Shown: positions 1 through 5,564 of the stretch, in pieces
How the letters are laid out: each line of letters opens with the position of its first letter
Numbering within the stretch: position 1 is the first letter of the stretch
Source of the DNA: Microbacteriaceae bacterium
GTDB taxonomy: Bacteria; Actinomycetota; Actinomycetes; Actinomycetales; Microbacteriaceae
Reading direction: 5' to 3'
Assembly (NCBI GenBank): GCA_022701925.1
Contig: JAKONM010000208.1
Coordinates: 1 to 8,450, forward strand
DNA: 8,450 bases
Notes under the pieces: generated by a model
What the model was told of the DNA's origin: nothing
The model's database searches: none
What the model saw: only the letters and a program-made list of their open reading frames with translations
Position numbers and translations under genes: made by a program

Positions 1-1941
1 CTGTTCAAGCGCGACAAGGACTACGTCGTGATGAACGGCGAGGTGCTGATCGTCGACGAGCACACCGGCCGCATCCTGGTCGGCCGCCGCTACAACGAGG
101 GCATCCACCAGGCCATCGAGGCCAAGGAGAACGTGCAGGTCAAGGCGGAGAACCAGACCTACGCCACCGTCACGCTGCAGAACTACTTCCGCCTCTACAA
201 GAAGCTGTCCGGCATGACCGGCACCGCCGAGACCGAGGCGGCCGAGTTCATGTCGACGTACAAGCTGGGCGTCGTGCCGATCCCGACCAACCGGCCCATG
301 CAGCGCAAGGACCAGCCGGACCTGATCTACAAGAACGAGCAGTCCAAGTTCGCCCAGGTGGTCGAGGACATCGCCGAGCGCCACGCGAAGGGGCAGCCGG
401 TGCTGGTGGGCACCACCAGCGTGGAGAAGAGCGAGTACCTCTCCAAGCTGCTGGCGAAGAAGGGCGTGCGGCACGAGGTGCTGAACGCCAAGAACCACGC
501 CCGCGAGGCCGCGATCGTCGCCCAGGCGGGTCGCTTCGGCTCCGTGACGGTCGCGACGAACATGGCCGGTCGCGGCACCGACGTGATGCTGGGCGGCAAC
601 GCCGAGTTCCTGGCGGTGGCCGCGATGACGGCCCGGGGCCTCAGCCCGTCGGAGACGCCGGACGAGTACGAGGCGCAGTGGGACGGGGTGTTCGACTCGG
701 TGAAGGCCGAGGTCGGCACCGAGGCGGAGCGCGTGGTCGCGGCCGGCGGCCTGTACGTGCTGGGCACCGAGCGCCACGAGTCCCGCCGCATCGACAACCA
801 GTTGCGCGGGCGCAGCGGCCGCCAGGGCGATCCCGGCGAGAGCCGCTTCTACCTGTCGCTGACCGACGACCTGATGCGCCTGTTCAACGCCGGGGCCGCT
901 GAGGCGCTGATGGGCCGCAGCGGGGTGCCGGACGACCTGGCGATCGAGTCGAAGGTGGTGTCCCGGGCGATCCGCAGCGCGCAGTCGCAGGTCGAGGGCC
1001 GCAACGCGGAGATCCGCAAGAACGTCCTGAAGTACGACGACGTGCTGAACCGCCAGCGCGAGGCGATCTACGGCGACCGGCGGCACATCCTGGAGGGCGA
1101 CGACATCCACCTGCGGGTGCAGGCCTTCCTGGAGTCGGTGATCGGCGAGGTCGTCGACGCGCACACCGGCGAGGGCTCCGGCGACGAGTGGGACTTCGAC
1201 GCCCTGTGGACCGAGCTGCGCACGCTCTACCCGGTGGGCATCTCCATCGAGGAGGTGCTGGCGGAGGCCGGCAGCAAGGGTCGCGTCAACCGCGAGTTCG
1301 TGAAGCGCGAGGTGCTGTCCGACGCCCGGGTCGCCTACGAGAAGCGCGAGCGCGAGCTGGGCGACGAGGCCACCCGCGAGCTCGAGCGCCGCGTGGTGCT
1401 GTCGGTGATCGACCGCCGCTGGCGCGACCACCTGTACGAGATGGACTACCTGAAGGACGGCATCGGGCTGCGCGCGATGGCGCAGCGCGACCCGCTGGTC
1501 GAGTACCAGCGCGAGGGCTACTCCATGTTCCAGTCGATGATGGGGTCGATCCGCGAGGAGTCGGTCGGCTTCCTGTTCAACCTGGAGGTCGAGGTGAACC
1601 CGGCCGCCGGGTCGGTCGACGCCAAGGGGCTCGGGCAGCAGACGAGCAACGACACCCTGCGGTTCACCGCCCCCTCCGACGACGGCGGCGTGGAGGTGCG
1701 CAACCAGCGGGGCCTGCTGGAGCGCGCGGCCACCGCGAAGGCGCAGCTGGCGCAGGCCGCGCAGGCCACGCAGTTCGGCGGCGAGCTGCCCGAGCTGGAG
1801 CCGCAGGACGACCAGCCCCGGCGCGGTCCGCAGCGCGGCGCCCCGCAGCGGCCGGGCAGCGGTCGGGGCTCGTTCGGCCAGCAGCCGGGCGGGGTGCCCC
1901 AGAACCGCCAGGAGCGCAGGGCGGCCGGACGCAGCCAGTAG
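1..1941 (+). CDS. secA: Preprotein translocase ATPase SecA (SecA1 type), 3' part; 5' end outside window
   Basis: SecA is the cytoplasmic motor ATPase that pushes unfolded preproteins through the SecYEG channel. The visible 646 codons are open from base 1 and begin inside the protein, at a point equivalent to roughly residue 330 of E. coli SecA by remembered alignment. Motifs seen (fragment numbering): VDEHTGR near 17-23, GMTGTAETEA at 71-80, ATNMAGRGTD at 185-194, and the second nucleotide-binding domain signature GTERHESRR at 255-263 followed by QLRGRSGRQGD, which carries the arginine fingers. The helical scaffold/wing region follows, with IDRRWRDHLYEMDYLKDGI around 470-488. The tail from about 601 is rich in Pro, Gly, Gln and Arg and ends NRQERRAAGRSQ; it has no Cys, so the zinc-binding SecB-contact motif (CxCxSGxxxxxCH) of E. 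coli SecA is absent. The gene ends at TAG and is followed by a hairpin. Identity is certain; the N-terminal half cannot be judged. Confidence 0.98.
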   Translation: MFKRDKDYVVMNGEVLIVDEHTGRILVGRRYNEGIHQAIEAKENVQVKAENQTYATVTLQNYFRLYKKLSGMTGTAETEAAEFMSTYKLGVVPIPTNRPMQRKDQPDLIYKNEQSKFAQVVEDIAERHAKGQPVLVGTTSVEKSEYLSKLLAKKGVRHEVLNAKNHAREAAIVAQAGRFGSVTVATNMAGRGTDVMLGGNAEFLAVAAMTARGLSPSETPDEYEAQWDGVFDSVKAEVGTEAERVVAAGGLYVLGTERHESRRIDNQLRGRSGRQGDPGESRFYLSLTDDLMRLFNAGAAEALMGRSGVPDDLAIESKVVSRAIRSAQSQVEGRNAEIRKNVLKYDDVLNRQREAIYGDRRHILEGDDIHLRVQAFLESVIGEVVDAHTGEGSGDEWDFDALWTELRTLYPVGISIEEVLAEAGSKGRVNREFVKREVLSDARVAYEKRERELGDEATRELERRVVLSVIDRRWRDHLYEMDYLKDGIGLRAMAQRDPLVEYQREGYSMFQSMMGSIREESVGFLFNLEVEVNPAAGSVDAKGLGQQTSNDTLRFTAPSDDGGVEVRNQRGLLERAATAKAQLAQAAQATQFGGELPELEPQDDQPRRGPQRGAPQRPGSGRGSFGQQPGGVPQNRQERRAAGRSQ

Positions 1942-1956
1942 CCGCGGCGGGCGGCA

Positions 1957-2003
1957 GGAAGGGGCGTCGGACCCGCTCTTGGGCGGGGTCCGGCGCCCCT
2001 TCC
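1957..2003. terminator. Bidirectional hairpin terminator between secA and the Rv3235-family gene
   Basis: An inverted repeat pairs GGAAGGGGCGTCGGACCCGC (1957-1976) with bases 1983-2003. There is one bulged G and one G-T wobble (an A-C mismatch on the other strand), and the loop is six bases. It begins 15 bases after the secA stop and ends three bases before the stop of the convergent gene, so it is placed to end transcripts from both sides. There is no T tract, as is common in GC-rich actinobacteria. Termination is inferred from structure and position. Confidence 0.75.
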
Positions 2004-2006
2004 GCG

Positions 2007-2459
2007 TCAGAGCACGTGCAGGGCGGTGGCGCGCCAGCGGTGGTCGATGCCCTCGAGGCGGATCGCCACCGCGCGCGTGCGGGCCGCGCCGACCAGGATC
2101 ACCGTCGCCTCGACCACGCCGTCCGCGGGCACCGTGACGCGGCGGGCGGCGATCCGCACCTTGGGCCGCGTGGCGGGCTGCCGGCGGGCGGAGCGGCCGC
2201 GGGCGGCGATCACCGAGCGCCGCAGCAGGTGCTTGTAGACCGCTTCGGTCATCCACCGGCCCAGCTGCTCGAGGTCCCGCACGCCGCCCAGCACCTCCAC
2301 GACCCCGAGCGCCAGGTTGTCGACCAGCACCCCGGGGTCGGGCAGCAGCGCCGTGGAGGTGAACTGGCGGTCGAAGAACTCGTCGCCGGAGGCGGCTGCG
2401 GCAGCGGGCCGGGGCACGTCTGGGGGCAGCGCTGACGGCAGCGGTGGGGCGGCGCTCAT
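2007..2459 (-). CDS. Rv3235 family protein (DUF6459-like), function unknown
   Basis: A 150-residue protein. The first ~25 residues are Ala/Pro-rich and probably disordered. Residues ~45-80 (VDNLALGVVEVLGGVRDLEQLGRW then a TEAVYKHLLRR helix) and ~100-150 (RIAARRVTVPADGVVEATVILV, then RAVAIRLEG..HRWRATAL) match what I remember of the actinobacterial Rv3235 family: a helical half, then a beta-rich half ending in a W-R-x-T-A-L element. There is no signal peptide, membrane segment or recognisable catalytic motif, and the function is not known. The start is ATG at 2459 because GGAG (2470-2467 on this strand) sits seven bases upstream; a longer frame up to 2525 adds an Arg-rich stretch with no family character. 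Location next to secA matches mycobacteria, where Rv3235 lies near secA1 (Rv3240c). It is convergent with secA and divergent from the gene at 2621. Confidence 0.8.
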   Translation of the reverse strand: MSAAPPLPSALPPDVPRPAAAAASGDEFFDRQFTSTALLPDPGVLVDNLALGVVEVLGGVRDLEQLGRWMTEAVYKHLLRRSVIAARGRSARRQPATRPKVRIAARRVTVPADGVVEATVILVGAARTRAVAIRLEGIDHRWRATALHVL

Positions 2460-2466
2460 GGAGTGA

Positions 2467-2470
2467 CTCC
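2467..2470 (-). promoter_or_regulatory. Shine-Dalgarno site deciding the Rv3235-family start
   Basis: GGAG on the minus strand lies seven bases before the ATG at 2459. It is one of only two clear Shine-Dalgarno sites in the window (the other serves 6450), because most other starts look leaderless. It argues for the 150-residue form over the upstream in-frame start at 2525. Confidence 0.6.
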
Positions 2471-2571
2471 GTCGTCGGCGGGAGCGGGTGGGTCCTCGTC
2501 CGCCCCGGGTCCGGCGGACGCGCATACCAAAGCAGTTCGCGCGATCGGGCGTCCAGAGCGCACGCGCATTC

Positions 2572-2580
2572 TGTGGATAA
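2572..2580 (-). promoter_or_regulatory. DnaA-box-like nonamer in divergent promoter region (site A)
   Basis: The plus strand reads TGTGGATAA, so the minus strand is TTATCCACA, the exact consensus DnaA box. It lies in the 161-base divergent gap between the Rv3235-family gene and the gene at 2621, starting 49 bases before the latter's GTG. The surrounding CTGTGGATAAGTC (2571-2583) is repeated with one change upstream of the SAF gene. On the minus strand it also overlaps CAGAAT (2573-2568), a possible -10 for the Rv3235-family gene. DnaA binding is inferred from the match; another regulator using a similar site is possible. Confidence 0.55.
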
Positions 2581-2607
2581 GTCGTCCTCCGCCGCCCTGC
2601 TGCTCAC

Positions 2608-2620
2608 TAGCGTGCGGCGG
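2608..2620 (+). promoter_or_regulatory. -10 element TAGCGT and leaderless start for the gene at 2621
   Basis: TAGCGT (2608-2613) fits the actinobacterial TAnnnT -10 pattern and lies seven bases before the GTG at 2621, the spacing expected if transcription starts on the start codon. No Shine-Dalgarno sequence precedes this GTG or the alternative GTG at 2612, which lies inside the -10. No convincing -35 is visible; the DnaA-box-like site is upstream of where it would be. Confidence 0.5.
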
Positions 2621-3190
2621 GTGCGCTGGGACGAGCTGTTCGCCGACCTCGAGGGGCAGCTCGAGGACGGGCTGAACCGCGAGCAGCAGGACCAGCGGGT
2701 CGAGGAGGAGCGGCTGCGCGCCGGCCGGGCCGTGCTGCGGGACCGGGTCGCGGCGATCGCGGTGCTGCGGGAGCCGCTGCGGGTGCGCCTGGTGGACGGG
2801 TCCCTGATCGACCTGGTGCCCGGCACCGTCGGCCGCGACTGGACGTCGGGGGACCTTTCCGGCACGGGTGCGCAGGCGGTGCTGCCCCTGGGAGCGGTCG
2901 CGGGCCTGCTGCCGACCGCGGCCCAGCTGGAGCGCAGCCGGGAGCCGGTGCCCGCCGGCGCGCTCACGGACCGCCTGGGCCTCGCGTTCGTGCTGCGCGA
3001 CCTGGCCCGGCGGCGGCGGGCGGTGCAGGTGACGACGCGCGCCGGGCTGCTGACCGGCACGTTCGACCGGGTCGGACGCGACCACCTGGACCTCGCGGTG
3101 CACCCGCCCGACGCCTGGCGGAGGGCTGCCGGCGTGGCCCGGGTCGAGCTGCTGCCGCTCGACCAGCTGCTGCTGGTGCGGGTGGACTGA
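2621..3190 (+). CDS. Hypothetical protein with coiled N-terminus and two Sm/SH3-like beta repeats
   Basis: I do not recognise a named family, but the opening RWDELFADLEGQLED resembles a conserved hypothetical I remember from Micrococcales. The product is 189 residues: an acidic/charged helical segment (1-~45, likely coiled coil), then two beta-rich stretches at ~51-96 (PLRVRLVDGSLIDLVPGTV ... VLPLGAVAGL) and ~133-188 (AVQVTTRAGLLTGTFDRVG ... VELLPLDQLLLVRV), separated by a helical linker ~115-130. Each stretch has the pattern beta-strand, turn with Gly, V-G-x-D, then a strand ending in a hydrophobic L-L-x-V run, reminiscent of small beta-barrels of the Sm/SH3 type. There is no Cys, signal peptide or membrane helix. 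GTG 2621 is preferred because a TAGCGT -10 sits seven bases upstream; GTG 2612 is the alternative and longer frames (to 2444) overlap the divergent gene. Nucleic-acid binding would be pure inference. Confidence 0.8.
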   Translation: MRWDELFADLEGQLEDGLNREQQDQRVEEERLRAGRAVLRDRVAAIAVLREPLRVRLVDGSLIDLVPGTVGRDWTSGDLSGTGAQAVLPLGAVAGLLPTAAQLERSREPVPAGALTDRLGLAFVLRDLARRRRAVQVTTRAGLLTGTFDRVGRDHLDLAVHPPDAWRRAAGVARVELLPLDQLLLVRVD

Positions 3191-3195
3191 CCGAG

Positions 3196-3219
3196 GTCGT
3201 CCGGCCTCCGTCGGGCGAC
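3196..3219. terminator. Weak hairpin between convergent genes
   Basis: GTCGTCCG (3196-3203) can pair with CGGGCGAC (3212-3219) through eight pairs including one G-T wobble, with an eight-base loop. It fills most of the 33-base gap between the stop of the gene ending at 3190 and the stop of the HTH gene on the other strand. It is short and lacks a T tract, so its role as a terminator rests mainly on position. Confidence 0.4.
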
Positions 3220-3223
3220 TCCT

Positions 3224-3493
3224 TCAGAGCAGGGTGCCGCCGCGCAGCTCGGGGACGATCGCGTACTCGGTCTGGTGCCAGTTCGCCTCGCGCCTCGCCT
3301 CCTCGTACCGGGCCTCGATGAACGCCTCCAGCTCGGTGCGCTCCACCCGCCAGTGCCGGGCGGCGCCGATGCGGATCGCGGTGAGCTCCCCGGACCGCAC
3401 CAGGGCGTAGGCCTGGGACACCGAGACGTGCAGCACCTCGGCCGTCTCCGCGACGGTCAGGAAGCGACCCAGCAGGTCGTCGGCGGCGGTCAT
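3224..3493 (-). CDS. Small helix-turn-helix protein, excisionase/BldC-like (MerR-type fold)
   Basis: An 89-residue putative DNA-binding protein. Residues ~11-62 carry the excisionase-family pattern: FLTVAETAEVLHVSVSQAYALV (HTH, with the recognition helix around SVSQAYALV), then RSGELTAIRIG as the wing and RHWRVERTELEAFIEARY as the closing element. A charged helix and a short tail follow. Such proteins act as transcription factors (BldC of Streptomyces) or as recombination directionality factors (phage Xis). No integrase or att site is visible, so a regulator is the better reading. ATG 3493 is chosen because the HTH begins ten residues later and CATGCT, a possible -10, lies six bases upstream; the frame extends to 3562 without family-like sequence. 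It is divergent from the SAF/CpaE-like operon with a 99-base gap, so control of that operon and of itself is a reasonable inference. Confidence 0.85.
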   Translation of the reverse strand: MTAADDLLGRFLTVAETAEVLHVSVSQAYALVRSGELTAIRIGAARHWRVERTELEAFIEARYEEARREANWHQTEYAIVPELRGGTLL

Positions 3494-3505
3494 GGCACGA
3501 GCATG
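3494..3505 (-). promoter_or_regulatory. Putative -10 (CATGCT) and leaderless start of the HTH gene
   Basis: On the minus strand CATGCT (3505-3500) fits nAnnnT and lies six bases before ATG 3493. No Shine-Dalgarno sequence is present. The hexamer lacks the first T of the consensus, so this is a weak call supported mainly by the same spacing at other genes here. Confidence 0.3.
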
Positions 3506-3543
3506 GCAGCGCCCCCGCACCGCGGTCCGACCGACCGGGAGCC

Positions 3544-3552
3544 TGTGGACAA
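3544..3552 (-). promoter_or_regulatory. DnaA-box-like nonamer between HTH and SAF genes (site B)
   Basis: The plus strand reads TGTGGACAA, so the minus strand is TTGTCCACA, the form of DnaA box typical of high-GC actinobacteria such as Streptomyces. It lies midway in the 99-base divergent gap and starts exactly 49 bases before ATG 3593, the same distance and orientation as site A relative to GTG 2621. The match extends to CTGTGGAYAAGTC in both. DnaA binding is inferred; the HTH protein encoded alongside is another candidate binder. Confidence 0.55.
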
Positions 3553-3579
3553 GTCCGCGCACGGCTGTCCGGCACTGAC

Positions 3580-3592
3580 CACGATGGCCCGC
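3580..3592 (+). promoter_or_regulatory. Putative -10 (CACGAT) and leaderless start of the SAF gene
   Basis: CACGAT (3580-3585) lies seven bases before ATG 3593, matching the position of TAGCGT before GTG 2621. Both share CTnACYAnnnTG across the element. No Shine-Dalgarno sequence is seen. If ATG 3584 is the true start, this element would overlap the coding region. Confidence 0.35.
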
Positions 3593-4222
3593 ATGGCCGT
3601 CCTCCCGCTGTCCGCACGTCGGCGCGCGCTGCCCGATCCGCGCATCCTGGTCGGCGTCGTGCTGGTGCTCGCGTCGGCCGCCGGCACCACGGCCGCGGTC
3701 ACCGCGCTGACCCGCACCGTCACCGTGTACCGCGCGGAGCGGGCGCTCGTCGCCGGGGAACGGGTCACCGCCGACCGCCTGGCGCCCTCCTCGGTGCGCC
3801 TGGGCGACGCGCAGGACCTGTACCTGGCGGGGCCGCTGCCGGCAGGCGGGCTGGTGGCCACCCGCACGGTCGCCGCGGGCGAGATGGTGCCCCGGTCGGC
3901 GGTGGGCACGTCCGCACAGCTGGCGACTGCGACCGTGGTCGTCGAGCTGTCGTCGACGCTGGCGGACGGGGTCGGTGCGGGCACCGACGTCGACCTGTGG
4001 TCCGCTCCGCGACTGTCAGGCGCGCAGGAGCGGTTCGGCCCGCCCGTCGTGCTCGTGAGCGACGCGGTCGTCGCGCGGGTCGCGACGAGGACGGGGCTCG
4101 TGGCCGGCGGTCAGGACGACGCGGTGGAGGTGCAGGTGCCGCGCGACGAGGTCGCGGCGCTGCTGGAGGCGCAGGCGGACGGGTCGCGCATCTCGGCCGT
4201 CGCGGTGGGCGGCACCCGGTGA
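3593..4222 (+). CDS. SAF-domain membrane protein, CpaB/RcpC-like (Tad/Flp pilus type)
   Basis: A 209-residue protein with a positively charged N-terminus (SARRRALPDPR), one membrane helix (~18-38) and an extracytoplasmic SAF domain (~43-104: TVYRAERALVAGERVTADRLAPSSVRL, then LPAGGLVATRTVAAGEMVPRSAV). A beta-rich tail (~114-207) follows. This is the architecture of CpaB/RcpC, a Tad/Flp pilus assembly protein that faces the cell wall, though it is at the short end for that family. The start is uncertain between ATG 3593 and ATG 3584 (three residues longer); 3593 is preferred for the -10 spacing. The gene ends GTGA, overlapping the next start by four bases, so it is translationally coupled to a CpaE-like ATPase. 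That pairing supports the pilus-type assignment, but no other pilus gene is present here and the partner's ATPase site is altered, so a different envelope role is possible. Confidence 0.8.
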   Translation: MAVLPLSARRRALPDPRILVGVVLVLASAAGTTAAVTALTRTVTVYRAERALVAGERVTADRLAPSSVRLGDAQDLYLAGPLPAGGLVATRTVAAGEMVPRSAVGTSAQLATATVVVELSSTLADGVGAGTDVDLWSAPRLSGAQERFGPPVVLVSDAVVARVATRTGLVAGGQDDAVEVQVPRDEVAALLEAQADGSRISAVAVGGTR

Positions 4223-5481
4223 GCGCCGCGCGGGCGGTGGTGCTGTGCCTGGCCCCGCACGTCGAGGACCGGCTGCTGCCGCAGCTGGCGGACGCCGGGC
4301 TCGTCGTCGTGGCGCGGCCGGCCGGCGCCGCCGAGGCCGCCGCCGCCGTGCAGCGGCTGCGCCCGGACGTGCTGCTGGCCAGCGCCGATCCGCGCTTCCT
4401 CGACGGCGCGCTGCTGCTCGCCGCGTCCGCGTCGCGGACCACCGCGGTGGTGCTGGCGGAGGGGGAGTCGGGCCGGGCCGTCGCCGCCTCGCTGGGCGTG
4501 CGCGAGGCGGTGCCGGCCGAGGCGGACGTCGGCGCCGTCCTGTCGCGCCTGGAGCGGGCACGGGTCGAGCCTTCGGAGCAGCCGCCGGAGGCCGTCCGCC
4601 CGGCGCCCGAAGGGCGTCGCGGCCGGGTCACGGCGGTGTGGGGGCCCGCCGGCGCGCCCGGCCGCACCACCACCGCCATCGCGCTGGCCGCGGAGATCGC
4701 GGCGACCGGGGTGCGCACCGCCCTGGTGGACGCGGACACCGCCGGTGCCGCGGTCGCGCCGTCGCTCGCCCTGCTGGACGAGGCGCCGGGCCTCGCCGCG
4801 GCCTGCCGGCTGGCGGCCGCGGCGGCTCTGACGGGGACCGAGCTGGACCGGATCGCCCAGCGGCACCGCGGCGCCCGGCACGACCTCGCGGTGCTCACCG
4901 GCATCGGGCGACCGGCGCGCTGGCCCGAGCTCTCCGCCGACCGCGTCGGCCGCGTGCTGGAGCAGTGCCGCGACTGGGCCGAGCACACCGTCGTCGACGT
5001 CGGCTGGAACCTGGAGTCGGACGAGGAGATCGTCTCCGACCTGTTCGCCCCGCGGCGCAACGCGGCCACCCTCGCGGCCCTGCAGGCGGCCGACGTCGTC
5101 GTGGCCGTGGGCGCCGCGGATCCCGTGGGCCTGGCGCGCTTCGTCAGGGCCTACGCCGACCTGATCGAGCTGGTGGAGCCGCACCGGATCCGACCGGTCG
5201 TCACCAAGGTGCGGCGCAGCGCGGTCGGCCTGGCCCCCGGGGCGCAGATCCGAGCCAGCCTCGCCCGGTTCGCCGGCATCGAGGAGGTGACGCTGGTGCC
5301 CTCGGACCCGGCCGCCTGCGACGCCGCGCTGCTGACCGGCCGCAGCCTGCCGGACACGGCCCCTCGGTCGTCGGCGGTGGCGGCGCTGCGCCGCTTCACC
5401 GCGGACCACCTGGTCGACGCGCCGCCCGCGACCCTCCGGCGCGCGCCCTGGTCGCGTCGGCGCGCGCTGTCGCCGGCGTGA
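4219..5481 (+). CDS. CpaE-like P-loop ATPase (MinD/ParA superfamily) with altered Walker A
   Basis: A 420-residue protein. The first ~115 residues resemble a degenerate receiver domain (alternating strands and Ala-rich helices, e.g. AVVLCLAPHVEDRLLPQL, without a clear phospho-Asp set). After an acidic/Pro linker comes the ATPase domain: WGPAGAPGRTTT at 141-152 in the P-loop position, LVDADT at 169-174 (Walker A'), and TVVDVGWN at 257-264 (Walker B/switch). In MinD/ParA proteins the P-loop reads KGGxGKT; here the lysine before T150 is arginine (R149) and the deviant lysine is absent. I recall similar APGRTT sequences in actinobacterial CpaE-like proteins, so this may be a family trait. CpaE localises Tad pilus assembly at the membrane. 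The GTG start overlaps the SAF gene stop (GTGA). The C-terminus (~370-420) has the D-x-A-L-L-x-G-R-x-L pattern followed by an Arg-rich end. Confidence 0.8.
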   Translation: MSAARAVVLCLAPHVEDRLLPQLADAGLVVVARPAGAAEAAAAVQRLRPDVLLASADPRFLDGALLLAASASRTTAVVLAEGESGRAVAASLGVREAVPAEADVGAVLSRLERARVEPSEQPPEAVRPAPEGRRGRVTAVWGPAGAPGRTTTAIALAAEIAATGVRTALVDADTAGAAVAPSLALLDEAPGLAAACRLAAAAALTGTELDRIAQRHRGARHDLAVLTGIGRPARWPELSADRVGRVLEQCRDWAEHTVVDVGWNLESDEEIVSDLFAPRRNAATLAALQAADVVVAVGAADPVGLARFVRAYADLIELVEPHRIRPVVTKVRRSAVGLAPGAQIRASLARFAGIEEVTLVPSDPAACDAALLTGRSLPDTAPRSSAVAALRRFTADHLVDAPPATLRRAPWSRRRALSPA

Positions 5482-5531
5482 GGACGCCCCTCCCGTCAGG
5501 CGGGCCAGTCATCGGGCGAGGGCGCGCGTCG

Positions 5532-5544
5532 GACCCGCAGGGTC
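5532..5544. promoter_or_regulatory. Short perfect dyad upstream of the PLP-enzyme gene
   Basis: GACCC (5532-5536) and GGGTC (5540-5544) are separated by GCA. The dyad lies over the region where a -35 would sit relative to the CAGAAT at 5553. It could be an operator half-site pair, but a five-base dyad is expected by chance in sequence this GC-rich. Confidence 0.2.
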
Positions 5545-5552
5545 GGGCTCGG

Positions 5553-5564
5553 CAGAATGGGGCC
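5553..5564 (+). promoter_or_regulatory. -10 element CAGAAT and leaderless start of the PLP-enzyme gene
   Basis: CAGAAT (5553-5558) lies six bases before GTG 5565, the same geometry as TAGAAT before the kinase gene. There is no Shine-Dalgarno sequence. With an 83-base gap from the previous stop, this points to an independent promoter rather than read-through from the CpaE-like gene alone. Confidence 0.45.

Noticed and set aside
1188..2435. 415-codon open frame on the plus strand
   Set aside because: It overlaps secA out of frame and runs antisense through the Rv3235-family gene; its composition is Arg/Ala/Gly-rich noise typical of GC-rich shadows.
2444..2620. N-terminal extension of the gene at 2621 back to ATG 2444
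   Set aside because: The extension would overlap the start of the divergent gene, has no conserved character, and crosses the promoter elements.
3224..3493. Excisionase of an integrated element
   Set aside because: The fold is shared with phage Xis, but there is no integrase, repeat-flanked att site or change in base composition nearby; a BldC-like regulator fits better.
2571..3555. Replication origin suggested by DnaA-box-like sites
   Set aside because: Only two boxes about 970 bases apart were found, each in a promoter, with no AT-rich region and no dnaA/dnaN genes; promoter regulation is more likely.
3275..3592. N-terminal extension of the SAF-domain gene back to 3275
   Set aside because: It would run antisense through the HTH gene and the intergenic promoter; the membrane helix follows normally from the start at 3593 or 3584.
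3765..5409. Long minus-strand frames (434 and 432 codons) opposite the SAF and CpaE-like genes
   Set aside because: Both are low-complexity Arg/Ala/Pro or Gly/Arg/His products, with no recognisable motif, opposite well-supported coupled genes.
5532..5544. GACCC-GCA-GGGTC dyad as a firm operator
   Set aside because: Five-base arms are too short in DNA this GC-rich to claim more than a possible site.
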